This document shows, in pieces, positions 12,260 through 23,000 of a stretch of DNA of 64,000 nt (the first letter of the stretch is position 1; each line of letters opens with the position of its first letter). Source of the DNA: Laburnicola sp. R22_1 (taxonomy: Eukaryota; Ascomycota; Dothideomycetes; Pleosporales; Didymosphaeriaceae). The notes below the pieces were generated by a model. It had not been told where the DNA came from and made no database searches. It worked only from the letters and a program-made list of their open reading frames with translations. The position numbers were made by a program, and so were the translations under genes. The DNA lies in the NCBI GenBank assembly GCA_014281115.1, contig JACONQ010000006.1, positions 2,046,001 to 2,110,000 on the forward strand, in the 5' to 3' direction.

Positions 12260-12900
12260 GGCTATCGATGCCCAAGGTGGTATCCTAATCGCTCGTCTGT
12301 GTTTGCGAGCACAAAGAGATGTGCCTCGGTGCACGGTAGCTTCGGTATTGGGACGTTGATGCTGACTCTTCTGATATCTTTTAGCAAGTACGTCGGGTCG
12401 AGATATTGCGCCTACCGTCATGTCCATACTGATGAGCTTTAAGGATGCCGTCTAGTTATACGTTCGGATACGCAAGTAGTCGGATACTCTGCGGCGGATG
12501 AGATATGAAGGCTATCGTGAGCAGGAATGAGATAATATGTATGGGGCTAGTGTGTCTGTGGTGCTTCGCGGCTCCCGAGGGGTAATAAGCTTGTTGATGC
12601 TGTGGAGGACGGCGGAGGGAGTGCCATTCGATCGAGATGTATGATTCAACTGTATGGAGTAGATCTCAGTAGCCAGATTCCAGATATGTTCATACACAAA
12701 GTGGTCCCCTGTCAGGCATACCAAACCTCATTGCCCCGTTCTTGCAGCTGCACGCGCAGGCCCTGCGACCTGATAAGTCTTGGCCCTCGTCAGGTCTGTT
12801 GTCATGGTGAATTAGCTTGGTGCCCGGCGCCCACTTTTGATTTTCGTCCTTGCCTGGCCTCTGTCTCCCTCTCTCTCCTGCAGCTCCTCTCCACCCCCAC
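12260..12900. other. 3' flank of coiled-coil gene, then pyrimidine-rich tract
   Basis: No gene is visible. From about 12840 to 12970 the plus strand becomes rich in C and T, which in fungi often marks a promoter or transcription start. It lies just ahead of the splice-signal-rich central segment and could be its promoter (inference). Confidence 0.35.
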
Positions 12901-13058
12901 CACCAAACCACCACCTCGCAATTCTTGCATCTCTCTTGCCTGCATCGGCATCTGCTTTGAGTACGCTCCTCTCGCGTTCTTTTTTACTTCTCCTCCTTCT
13001 CCACGCCGACTGGCGGATCGCGGGCGGTGTCGCAGCGACCTTGTCGCTCTCCCTGACG

Positions 13059-13833
13059 GTAAGTTATACCCACCCACTAACTGCAACTGACATGCACAGC
13101 TCTGACAAGCCTTTTACAGGCTATTAGAGCGAGCCTCAGGTATCTTACCTGCTCTGCAAGGTCTTGGTGTTGAAATTTCAGCGTCGAGGCTCGCGTTGGG
13201 GGCGCGCACGCCACGCACCTCCGACGGCAAAACAACAACAACCCCAGCCAGCATGAGCATGCAGGCAGCTTCATAAGTACGTATAGCCCCTTCTAACTCC
13301 CAGCAGCGACTTTATAGGTGAGTGACGGGCTGAAACAGCTTGGTCATCGTCGTCGACGCCGCGACGCCAGGGGCTTCTCCGCCTTTGACCGGCGCGGGTG
13401 CGACAGCATTGTAAGTATACAAAACCACACCCCAGCTGCCATGCAGCAAGAGCACACTCGGTTAACTCTCTAGAGAAATCCACTGATAGCTTCTGCAGGT
13501 TCGGCGCTTGAGGACTCCGTGCGCGTCTGCTTTCGCCGACTCAACGCGCGGGTGGTGGCAGCATGCCACGCACTTCCTCTGCGATACAAGCAGAGATTCT
13601 TGTCCGAAGATGCATCTGCAGAGATGCGACTGGCTCATCACCTTGCCATTGAACAAGCTTGTTGGCCATGCAGCTCGACTTGTCGCTGGCGACGACCAAT
13701 TCCTTGAGCGTCCGTGCGCAGGCTTTCGACGCGCACACTCCACGCAGAGTAAGTTCATACCCTCCAGCTTTTGACTCCCACTCTCATTCAACTACGCCAT
13801 ACACTCGATAAACTTGAGCTGACGCATGTGCAG
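13059..13833 (+). other. Cluster of four intron-like segments
   Basis: Donor/acceptor pairs can be placed at 13059-13099, 13140-13181, 13411-13498 and 13749-13833. The first has overlapping branch-like CTAAC and CTGAC elements. The segments following 13318 (beginning CTTGGTCATCGTCG) and 13834 (beginning ATTGGCGGGCGTCG) are similar in sequence, so they may be duplicated exons. Joining them does not give a long open frame. They are probably the 5' part of the central non-coding transcript. Confidence 0.4.
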
Positions 13834-16172
13834 ATTGGCGGGCGTCGTGGTCTCAGTGACGCCGCCTCCACCCTTGGCCCCCAGCTTCAGCGGCTACACG
13901 TCGCGCACACTGCGATCGATGATGTCGATGATGTCGACGATGACATGGTGTCGTGATTAATTGGTCTCCTAGGGTCTCCTCGCGCTCATCCGAATGAGCA
14001 GCTGGGAACGGGCCATACACAGGTATGAAGCCTTCTCTTGAAGCAAGGTAAACATCCCTCCTCCTCCTATAACACCCCGCCACCGAGTCGTCGGGCTTGC
14101 GGCCATATGGCAGTAGGCAGTCTTGCGCAGTTCAGCTGCGTTCGACCGCGTTCGCTCTTTGCATCGGTTGGTGGCAACGCCGACATGATCCTATGGACCA
14201 TGGCTAGATTGACGTCCTGCTCCGACTACTATACGGCCATGGTTCGGCGACTCGTACATCCATCGTTTGCGCAACTGCGCTCAGTCTTCAGAACATCGCT
14301 GACTTGTTCTTAGGACACAATCCTTCATGCATACCGCGCAGATTTTCGACAAGATTCGGCGGCGGCGGCGACGACAACAGTAAGGACCTGATGCGACGCT
14401 GGCATCGTGACATTGTCACACCTGGCTTCACAGCCAGAGAAGAGCTATAGATTGGAAGAATGGACTGCCACCTTCAGGTAAGCCAGCTGGACTCGGCCAT
14501 CTTACCCCCTCCCTTCACGGCTGGTCACAGAGTGGGGCTATAGTTCTCTATACTTGTTCCACTTCTGTGTTTGCGTATCATCGTCAGCCAAGATTGAAGT
14601 CTCCTACGGGTGACGCAGCGCTGCGGGCTCCCCTCTTCGGAGTGGGATAGGTTGGTTACGACTGGGCATAGGTTTGTAAATGGCCCACGGCGAATCGGCG
14701 GGTAGACCTTTTTGCGCTTCGCAATGCTAGCGGTTAACAGCTGACTGGCTTGCGACATGTCGTGCCTGCAAAAGCGACTGTAGCGATGCGGAATGACCCA
14801 TGCGTCCGGATATGTCTCACATCCAGCTCTACCCAGCTGATCTACGGTCATGGTTTTCTCGACATCGCACATTTCTGGTTCTCTTCTGTTGGCTTTTCTT
14901 TGCCCATCACCGAATCGAACGGATGCTGACTTGATCCGTTATCCCACAGGCTTCGATCGATCCCCTCGTATGTGCGCGTCGCCGCATGGTCTGCCTAGCT
15001 CGGTATCGTACGTCCTTCTCTTCAGCTCCTGTCCTCCAAGTATTTCGACCAGCCCAAGATTCGACGGGCCGAGAGCAACCTATGATGGTTATACTGCGCG
15101 CGACGCATGGCACCAACGCATAGCAGCACCATGGGTTTCGCTACCGCTTCTGCCATAGTTCCTCTGGTCGTTGTTGCTCGTACGTATGCCCTTCCTTCCC
15201 TGTGTCACTTGCAGACGCCTCTGAACTTTGACTTGGACCTACCAAGGCCAGAGGACATGGTATGTACCTCTCCCTCTTCTTCGCTCTCTTCTTCCTCTCT
15301 TATCCCCAAACGGCTCCAGTCAATAGCAATGATCCCCTATATCATCAGCCAGAGAACATGGAGCCAGGAATAATGCTGCATCTGTCCGTTTCTAAGCAGC
15401 GAGCCAAGAACAAAGCTGTATTTGTTCGTTTCGTTACACAGCTGTATCCATGTCGGCGTCGGCAGCAGCCACCTGCTAGCTATGTCGTTGTGGTTGTCCT
15501 AGCTCGTACATTTCCTCCTTTGCTGTCTGCATTTTTCACAAGACTCCTCTGGAGAATACACGCTAACCATTCTCCAGTTTCGATCCGGATACCAGCTTCC
15601 AGATGGGCCTCCACAAAGCTCGGTAAGTCGCACCCTTTTCCTTCTCTTCTCCATTCCCATGTCCGGCCCCGGCATCTGGATGCGACGTCCATAGTCGTGT
15701 TCAGCCATGCCCGTCCTAGCTCCAAGAGAGAAGGAATGCACGGGGCCTATATTGAATGCAACACTCGCGGAAGGGTGGGAGGGATAGGATTACATAAAAG
15801 ACAGCTAAGCGCAATTTGTGTTTCGGCACATTTTGTGGTCATGTAGTATCGTTCCGGGACTCGGCCTGTGCGAGTCCGATTATGTACCGCGATCGACGCA
15901 GAACAGTCCCATCTCGGCGTTGGCACCTGGCATGCTATGTCGCTGGTGGTAGTTTGTGCTCGTACATTTTCATTTTTTGTTTGTTCGACGCTAATTCTTA
16001 GTGCTGACTCTGACAGGTTTCGATGGCTATTGATCCGAGACAACGCAGGAGATTGAAGATGCTGCTGGTGATCAGGATGAGCTCCCATCAACGTCTCATC
16101 AACGTCTTAGATGCGCTTGAGTCGAGGCGCAAATTTTGAGTAGTAAGTCGACATTTTCTTATCCTCTGACTC

Positions 16173-16289
16173 TGGCAATGATGAGAAAAAAAGAGAGCTC
16201 GTGGAGAGAGCCCGGGTTGTACGTTTCAGGTACCCTAGCATTGCGAGGTCTCCATGCACGAACCCAATCTGTGTAGTATCTCTGAGCCG
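16173..16289 (+). ncRNA. Box C/D snoRNA-like RNA, copy 1
   Basis: C box ATGATGA lies at 16178-16184 and D box CTGA at 16282-16285. The flanking TGGC (16173-16176) can pair with GCCG (16286-16289) using one G-U pair. It begins 30 nt after the GTAAGT donor at 16143, as intron-encoded C/D RNAs do. The sequence just before the D box contains GTGTAGTATCT. The target is not known. Confidence 0.55.
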
Positions 16290-16392
16290 TACCCACAAAC
16301 TCCTCTTATCTCAAGAGCGTTACATAACCCAGCTAACTCTTGTGATTAAGGAAATTTGAGTAGTAAGTCGTCATCTTCCTATCCTCTGACTC

Positions 16393-16510
16393 TGGCAATG
16401 ATGAGAAAAAAAGAGAGCTCGTGGAGAGAGCCCGGGTTGTTCGTTTCAGGTACCCTAGCATTTGCGAGGTCTCCATGCGCGAACCCAATCAGTGTAGTAT
16501 CTCTGAGCCG
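16393..16510 (+). ncRNA. Box C/D snoRNA-like RNA, copy 2
   Basis: C box at 16398-16404, D box at 16503-16506 and terminal stem TGGC (16393-16396) with GCCG (16507-16510). It is almost identical to copy 1 and lies 30 nt downstream of the donor at 16363. Confidence 0.55.
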
Positions 16511-16936
16511 TACCCATAAACTCCTCTCATCTTAAGAGCGGTAAATACCACAGCTAACTCTTTCGAGTAGGAGCCTCTCTATCGCTGCGATAGGACACCT
16601 TGATCAAAGTAAGTTACTCCTCCTATCACCTCTTTTCCATTGCGATGATGAGAATCAATGGAGGCTGTTGAAAATCCGACTAGACTGCGGTTCTGGTTGG
16701 GCTAAGGACGGTTCTTGGGGCATGTCTTGAACCGTTCTCCTTCTCTTGTCTTCATGGACAGTCGAAAAATGACTAACGCGTCCGGCCAGGGACTCTCTCA
16801 GCCTTTGTGGCCTTTGAACACAACCAGCTCCTTCGACACCGTTGCCTATCCGGTACTATGACAACGTCTAAGTCATCTCTTCTTCTGGTAAGTCAATATT
16901 CCCTGCGTCGAGAAGAGACGGACTTGTTAAGTCCAT

Positions 16937-17056
16937 GTGGCGATGATTATAACCATCCATTGGAAATTGAGAGAGCCCAAGAGCTGCATGTTGTTTAATG
17001 TGGTTCGTGGTTTTTGTTGAGACACAGGCACCCCAAAGAGTTAGCGTCTGAGCCAC
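16937..17056 (+). ncRNA. Box C/D snoRNA-like RNA, copy 3
   Basis: The C box is the one-base variant ATGATTA at 16943-16949 and the D box CTGA is at 17048-17051. The terminal stem GTGGC (16937-16941) with GCCAC (17052-17056) is fully complementary. It lies in the intron 16888-17118. Confidence 0.6.
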
Positions 17057-17219
17057 GCATCGAAGATACATCTTTTTTTATACGCACCTGTCAATCAACA
17101 GCTGACGTACACATATAGGTCCTTTGTTGGTCTTTGCACCTCGCCACCGCTACGGCTATCTTTTCTTCTGGTAAGTTAATACTCCCTGCGTTGAGAGATG
17201 ACGGACTTGTTAAGTCCAT

Positions 17220-17337
17220 TGGCGATGATTATAACCATCCATTGGAAATCGAGAGAGCCCAAGAGCTGCATGTTGTTTAATGTGGTTCGTGGTTCTTGTT
17301 GAGACACAGGCACACCACACTATTAGCGTTTGAGCCA
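17220..17337 (+). ncRNA. Box C/D snoRNA-like RNA, copy 4, weak D box
   Basis: C box variant ATGATTA is at 17225-17231. TGGC (17220-17223) pairs with GCCA (17334-17337). The D position reads TTGA instead of CTGA, so this copy may be inactive. Its left half is nearly identical to copy 3. Confidence 0.4.
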
Positions 17338-17512
17338 CGCATCGAACGATCTTCTTCTTACCACTATTCGTCGATAGTAAGGTAGCTAATCGCTCAAGCC
17401 AGGACTTTATCGGCCTCCGACAGGCCGCGTCGTTCTTGTCGAGTTCGATATGAGTTTACCGTATTGGTAAGTTATCCCCTCTTTCCATTATGGGGACTTG
17501 AGAGAAGTTCTT

Positions 17513-17633
17513 GTGGCAATGATGAGAAAAATACCAGCGCAGAGAGCCCCACTACAACTTTCACTGGGGTTTTCTTTGAGGCTGTTAGTGTAGTGTTAGT
17601 GTATCAGTGTATCCGTTTAGCAGTCTGAGCCAC
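17513..17633 (+). ncRNA. Box C/D snoRNA-like RNA, copy 5
   Basis: This is the best copy: exact C box ATGATGA at 17519-17525, exact D box CTGA at 17625-17628, and a perfect five-pair stem GTGGC (17513-17517) with GCCAC (17629-17633). It lies in the intron 17467-17691, 46 nt after the donor. Confidence 0.65.
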
Positions 17634-17808
17634 TCACCGAACAATCTCATTTCGCCGACATTCCTCGGTGGTATGGTCGTTAATCGCTTCAGCCAGGTAC
17701 CCAGCCGCCTTCGACAATCCGCGTCGTCCTCGTCGATTTTGGTCGAGCGCTTCTCGTATTGGTAAGTCATCTCCGCTTTCAATTATTTCGGACTTGAGAG
17801 AAGTCCTG

Positions 17809-17922
17809 GTGGCAATGATTAGAATCTGCACCCCGACGACACAGAGAGCCTGAGTACCCCTTTTCCCGGTCACTTGTGGTTCTCTTTGAAAAATTAAATC
17901 CCAAAAATTAGCACTGAGCCAT
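17809..17922 (+). ncRNA. Box C/D snoRNA-like RNA, copy 6
   Basis: C box variant ATGATTA at 17815-17821 and D box CTGA at 17914-17917. GTGGC (17809-17813) pairs with GCCAT (17918-17922), the last pair being G-U. An internal CTGA after GAGAGC could be a D' box. Intron 17762-17981. Confidence 0.6.
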
Positions 17923-18086
17923 ACATCGAACGACTCCTTCTCCCAACTAGTCATCGATCGCATGTCCGCTAATCGCTTCAGCCAGGCACTTCGTCGCTTT
18001 ACTAAGCCGGTCTTGAATTTTCGACTCAGGATCTCGCATACTGGTAAGTGGTCCCCGATGTCGATTCTTCTGGACTTTACGTCCTT

Positions 18087-18204
18087 TGGCAATGATGAGC
18101 ATCATGAAATTGAAGAGAGCCTGAGACCCCTCGAGTGTGGTTCTCTTTTGAAAAAAGAAAAAAAAAAGAAAAACAAAGAACAGAAAAAGAGAGAGCCTGA
18201 GCCA
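18087..18204 (+). ncRNA. Box C/D snoRNA-like RNA, copy 7
   Basis: C box ATGATGA at 18092-18098, internal CTGA at 18121-18124 (possible D'), final CTGA at 18197-18200, and stem TGGC/GCCA. The stretch before the final D box is a low-complexity A/G run, so the internal site would be the more informative guide. Intron 18044-18264. Confidence 0.5.
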
Positions 18205-18359
18205 TATACCAAACGATCTTACCTCACCAATATTCATCGATCGTATGGTAGCTAATCGCTTCAGCCAAGTACTTGACCGATTTACCAAGCTGGTTCGTCT
18301 TTTCCATATCATACCGGTAAGTGGTCCCCGATATCGATTCTTCCGGACTTTACATCCTT

Positions 18360-18461
18360 TGGCAATGATGAGCATCATGAAACTGAAGAGAGCCTGAGAC
18401 CCCTCGAGTGTGGTTCTCTTTTGAAAAAAAAGAAAAAACAAAGAAAAGAGAGCCTGAGCCA
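18360..18461 (+). ncRNA. Box C/D snoRNA-like RNA, copy 8
   Basis: C box ATGATGA at 18365-18371, D box CTGA at 18454-18457 and stem TGGC/GCCA. It is nearly identical to copy 7 in its first half, with a shorter A/G run. It follows the donor at 18316. Confidence 0.5.
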
Positions 18462-19429
18462 TATATCGAATGCCGTCATTTATACAGCGATTTTTTCGAC
18501 GTCAAAAGGCTAATTCGCGGCGACTAGGTCCATTTGCAAACGCTTTTCGTTACACCGGTAAGTCGCAGAGTGGCTTACTGGTTTTAACATCGAAGGATCG
18601 GCTTTTTCGAAAGAGCGGTCACCGGGTAAGTCTTTGTTTTGCGTCCGTCGTTGGGGCTGTGTTGGCGATGAGGAAGGAAGTCCAGCATACGTCCGGTGTA
18701 CAGAGGATCTATGCTTCGGATTGTGGAGCTCGCTGAGCGACCACTTTACGCGTCTCAGCCTTTCCACTCTCGACGTCGCTCTTCTTTCCTTTGATAAAAA
18801 CAAACTAACGTCTCAGACCAGCTCTTCCTCGTTCGACGTCGAGATCGGCAACAATGTAAGTCGTCCAAAGTTACTCTTTCCGACACTCTTCTCAAACGGC
18901 CGTGGTGCCCAGGCCCGGAGCTCTCATCTCCGGTCTTGGACACTGCTTCCTCGGTTCTCGAGACGGGCAGGCGAGGACCGGGGCGGGGCAGGCCAATATG
19001 AACGAGAAAGCGCAATCCAGTAAGATCCAGAGGGGACTACCTCAGAGTAGTATAAGCAACTTAACAGACCGGGTGACTTGGCCGAAACCATTTGTAGGAT
19101 TGCGTCGACGCAGGACAGTCCCAAGGGTAGTAGCGCGACCTCCGCGTTGTACACCCTGTGGTAGTCTGTGCTCGTACATTTTCGAGTGTGGCGGATGTCG
19201 TTGTTTCCTTAGAGATGCAGTTCAGACGATTTGTTGACAAGCTCCGCAGGTGGCTCGAATAGCTCTTAGTATATCTCGGGTATACCGCATCCATTGGCGC
19301 TGGGTTGTAATTCCTGGTTCATGCAAGACGACTCGGAGACTGGACTGTTGGGTTTCAATCGAAGTGCTGGTCTAGAAGCAAAAGGATGTCAGTAAGTGCC
19401 TGGTCACTGCCTTCAACGAACCTCTTACA

Positions 19430-19497
19430 ATGATGAACCTACCCTGCCCTCCAACATAATATTTTACTATCCGATTTGATGAAAGTTTATGATCTGA
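19430..19497 (+). ncRNA. Possible short C/D RNA, unrelated to array
   Basis: Inside an intron-like segment starting GTAAGT at 19392 there is a C box ATGATGA (19430-19436), a C'-like TTGATGA (19476-19482) and a D box CTGA (19494-19497). The size of about 70 nt is typical. A terminal stem is not evident, which lowers confidence. The acceptor may be the CAG near 19542. Confidence 0.4.
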
Positions 19498-19647
19498 TTA
19501 ACGATGTTCATCTCACGTCGACGTACTGTTCTCGTTGCAGCAATTGCTTACTCGTATGGCGGCAGATATCCTGTAAAGCCGAGACGGTCAAGCGCTGATA
19601 ATTTAGTAAGTGTCTCTTTCCCGTTCGTTTGAGAACTCAACTATCCG

Positions 19648-19713
19648 GATGATGAGATATTGATAACGTACTGGAAGCGTCATTGGCTGTTGCTGTCAAA
19701 ACGAACATCTGAC
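19648..19713 (+). ncRNA. Possible short C/D RNA
   Basis: After the donor at 19606, a C box ATGATGA (19649-19655) is followed by a D box CTGA (19709-19712). Only a weak flanking pairing is visible. A similar C box at 19880-19886, with CTGA at 19903 and 19943, lies in the next intron-like unit (donor GTAAGA at 19819). Confidence 0.35.
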
Positions 19714-20059
19714 GATTCCGGATGCCGTTCAAGGTTGCGCTTGTGCTTCTAATGGACCTTTCGCTAACAGTTCGACAGGCAATTGGGGTGGTTTTGTCTC
19801 TTGAAATCGTACAAAAAGGTAAGACATCTCCCTTCTCTTTTGTCTTGGGAGTCACCTCCCTTCGAAATCCCCTTTCACAATGATGACTCTAGCGCTTTTT
19901 TTCTGAAAGCCTCTCAAGGCTTCTGAAGTCACCATATCTTGTCTGAGACGGCTTTTTGCTCCTCGAGATTGACCACTGTGTTTTTGACGGACACGTCGCT
20001 GACTTTGCTAAGGTACTTTAAGAAGTTTTTGTCTCTTAAAAGTGCATAGAGGTAAGAAG

Positions 20060-23000
20060 GACTTCCTTGTATCTATGCTTTAAAGTCATCTTCTTCGTCG
20101 CTTTGTACCTTTTTCCTGGTCTGGACATGGTTTGCCAAAGGCCTACGATACGAGTCTTATCGGTACGGGTGGTTCGGCGGAGAACGTTCGTGTGAGAGTT
20201 TTCGATAGGCGTGCGGTGTGTGGGAAGAATCTGCTCTAAGGTCAGTACATCTTTTTACGTCTTTTCTTATTGCTATGTTGCGATCTTTCCTTCCGGAGGG
20301 CTCTGATAAGACGGGCACGCAACTCTTGCAGATGACAAGGTCTGGCGCAATAAATCTTTTCGCATCGACAGAGGGAGCGACGATGTATGACTGGCCTGAG
20401 GCGGATGCTCAGAAGAGTTAGACGAGGTCATCCACACGGTAGTGGAGTAACGGCATCTTTGTCGGATACTGACCGCGGCGGCTGGTGTCGCTTTGAGCTC
20501 GTCGCATGCCATTCGCTGCTGCCGAGGTGGCTATCCGAAGTCCTGTTAGGATGTTTGCTGGTAATTTCGTCCAACACGCACGACAAAGACATGGTATGTA
20601 TAGTCTTTTTCTCCCCACTCTTTCGCACTGATGACCATATGGTAGCTCTGCGGTGTGTACTCTGTCGAGGAATTGAGCCATGGGCGTATGGGTTGCGTTC
20701 ATGTCAGCGCCGTCGACTTGATTGCGGCTCGAGTGCAGGTATCGACTGAGGAAAATGTCAGATCGCAGGGCGAGCTACGTGCTGCATATAGGTCCATGTC
20801 TAGGTTAGTACTTTTCTTTTCTCTGCATCTTTCGCGTTCTCTGAGGACGATGTTTCTGTATCCTATGCTTACCGAATCTTCCGAAAACCTCCCGAAGTAA
20901 TCTTCTGCTCTGAGCTCTTCCGTATACATGTAGTTCCCAGGCGCATCATCGGGGTTTTTGCTGACATGGACTGACTAGTTGCACCATTCAAACTTGACAA
21001 AAGCTTCCATGTGAGCGCTTACAATCCGGAGGCAGTCCACCTCCGCCTGGGTACTTGCCCACATGTAGTGCTCAAGTGCCAGTCACTTCACGTGACTAGA
21101 GATCGATGCCGGCAAGAGCGTTCTCCTCCTCCATCCGTCACGGAATTGGTTATCAGCATCTCCAAAGAAGTTTTCCTCCAAGTTCCTGACTGTGTGCTGG
21201 ATCTGTCCCGGCTGATCAGTAGCACACGTGTGTCGTTTTGCATCACGTGCCCATCACTCCGCCCAGCGTGGGCGCTCGAGTGTGCTCATGAACCCCGGGC
21301 CAACGCTGCGAAAATCCCCAGCGTTTGTGTGCCGTCCAGATCAAGAGCACTCTCTCTTGAAGTTATGCACAGCTTCCAGGCCCCGAGCAAGTCTTTCTGT
21401 ACACGCTCTTTGATGATCTGGTATACCCAGCTCTTGCCGCCGGTCGCAAAAATGCTCGTCCGTACACACAGTCGGGCGGGAGTGACAGTAGCATATCTGC
21501 ACCTTTCTCCACCGGGTTTTCCATGAAAAGTATCTCATGCGATATCCTTCGGGCTCTGGTCAGGGCCCTCGGACTCCTCTGTGCCACGTGACGCGAAAGC
21601 CGTTCGAGTTTACGAATTCCCGCGCCCTTGGTGTCTGACCGCCAGGGCATGTATGGCGCTCCAGGCTCATTTTTTATATTGTTCTCGACGGTGCGGCGAT
21701 CGACGTTGGGGATGAGGGGAATGATGTGTGGTTCGACGGGAAGGTGTCATCCTATATTGGGTTAGCTGCCGGTCACCCCTAATCGGACGTCAAGCTTCGA
21801 CAACGTCTCGACGACATACCTTGAATTTGTTCCTCTCAAAATGCCGGGCGGCAGTTCTGACATTCCTGTGTATCTCCCACATTCAAATCCCTTTGGCTAT
21901 CCTGTCTGAAGTTTGTCCGATGGAGTGTTTGCTGTGGCATGCAAGCAAGCAGCGACGCACGCTCTCAGACCAGCAAGACTTCCACCTAGGATATGACTGG
22001 CTGTACGTCGGCTATTGGTCAGGCCATCTATCTTCTCTGCGAGGCCGAGATGCATCTCTTTCCTCACGCCGCATCCGTTGGCCCTATTGTCCTAACGACG
22101 CAATGTTCGAGTTCGAAGCCTTCCCGCGGCGAAGACCGATGCTGTGTATCGCTCTGAACTATCGGCCTTCTGCGACTCACGCAGTTTCTAGTCTTCGGAC
22201 GGATTGGCGCGCGGTGCCCGGATTCGGTCGACGGCGTCGAAAAAAGGTCGTCAACTGAAATTACTTCAGCCGCCTGTATCATCTTAACAAAATGTCGGTG
22301 CGGAAATTGGGTCTGCGATCGCGTCATTGAGTACCGCCGAAGCGTGTGGTGAGAATTCCGGGATGGCGACTCTCACGCATAAAAGAGTGGCAGTCTCCGG
22401 CTATTGCCAACGCACAGCCTATCGCCGTGTAAGTAATGCTTGCCGCTTATCACCACGCCATACCTACGCCATGCATGTTCGTCTTCAGTTGGATTCCTGC
22501 GTCAGGCAATTTGAGCCCAGGTATTTCGACGGCCGTCCCGAAGAGGAAGAAGAGTTGTTGTGTCGGTGGCGCCATGGCCGCCCGAGACCCTGAGACGCGC
22601 CGATCTCGAAGGCTTGCTTGTATTATCTTTCGGCCCTCCGAGGACTCGGCCAACACAGCTGGAGTCTAAACGCTTCGAGTTATACCTGCTGCCGACAGCT
22701 CATTCAGCTATTGCACGGTGACCTGCCTGATTTGTTCGACATGGCTGGTCTCCTTCAGCTGGACGTAAACAAGCATTCAAAATGTTGTTATATCTGCCAC
22801 GCACGGGCTTGTGTACTCCCGGTCAGCAAGGCCAGTTCAGTGTTGCAGTCGACGAATCCTTTGTCGCTTCGGCGTCCTTGCGCGGGGCCCCCTCGGTAAA
22901 GGGCTGCAGATGCGGATCGGGTGAGGTATTTGACTTCGGCGTTCGTTGGCCAGACGAGATAGGCATACGGTCGTACAATTCGAGCGCTGGAAAATAGCGA

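Larger units (their letters stand above)
16143..16570 (+). repeat. 220-bp direct duplication with intron and C/D RNA
   Basis: Two nearly identical units start at GTAAGT 16143 and 16363, 220 bp apart, differing by a few substitutions and small indels. Each contains a C box, a D box and the element GTGTAGTATCT. The high identity points to a recent duplication compared with the more diverged array just downstream. Confidence 0.85.
16100..18560 (+). ncRNA. Putative non-coding host transcript of intronic C/D RNAs
   Basis: The arrangement repeats at least eight times: exon of about 50-70 nt, canonical donor, C/D-type RNA 30-50 nt downstream, branch site GCTAAT about 50 nt after the D box, acceptor, next exon. 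Well-known host genes such as mammalian Gas5 and UHG have this design, with unconserved non-coding exons and functional introns. Intronic C/D clusters are also known in filamentous fungi. Boundaries of the transcript are not visible; it may reach from about 12.9 to 20.1 kb. Alternatively the units are decayed copies. Confidence 0.5.
16860..18560 (+). repeat. Tandem array of about 270-295-bp intron-exon units
   Basis: Donors at 16888, 17171, 17467, 17762, 18044 and 18316 are 283, 296, 295, 282 and 272 bp apart. Each unit holds a GTAAGT donor, a C box, a D box with GAGCCA(C/T), a stretch CATCGAACGA or similar, the branch/acceptor string GCTAATCGCTTCAG, and a short exon. Inferred exons are 17119-17170, about 17399-17466, 17692-17761, 17982-18043 and 18265-18315. 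The units are diverged but clearly homologous along their whole length. Exon reading frames are not conserved between units. Confidence 0.85.

Noticed and set aside
16640..16797. Another C/D RNA in the unit starting at 16609
   Set aside because: It has a C box (16645-16651) inside a small hairpin but no CTGA before the acceptor, so it lacks a D box.
17634..18462. Two similar minus-strand open frames of 152 and 171 codons in the 16-18 kb array
   Set aside because: They are mirror images of the plus-strand tandem units, with poly-Phe runs coming from the A/G tract. No start context or family supports them.
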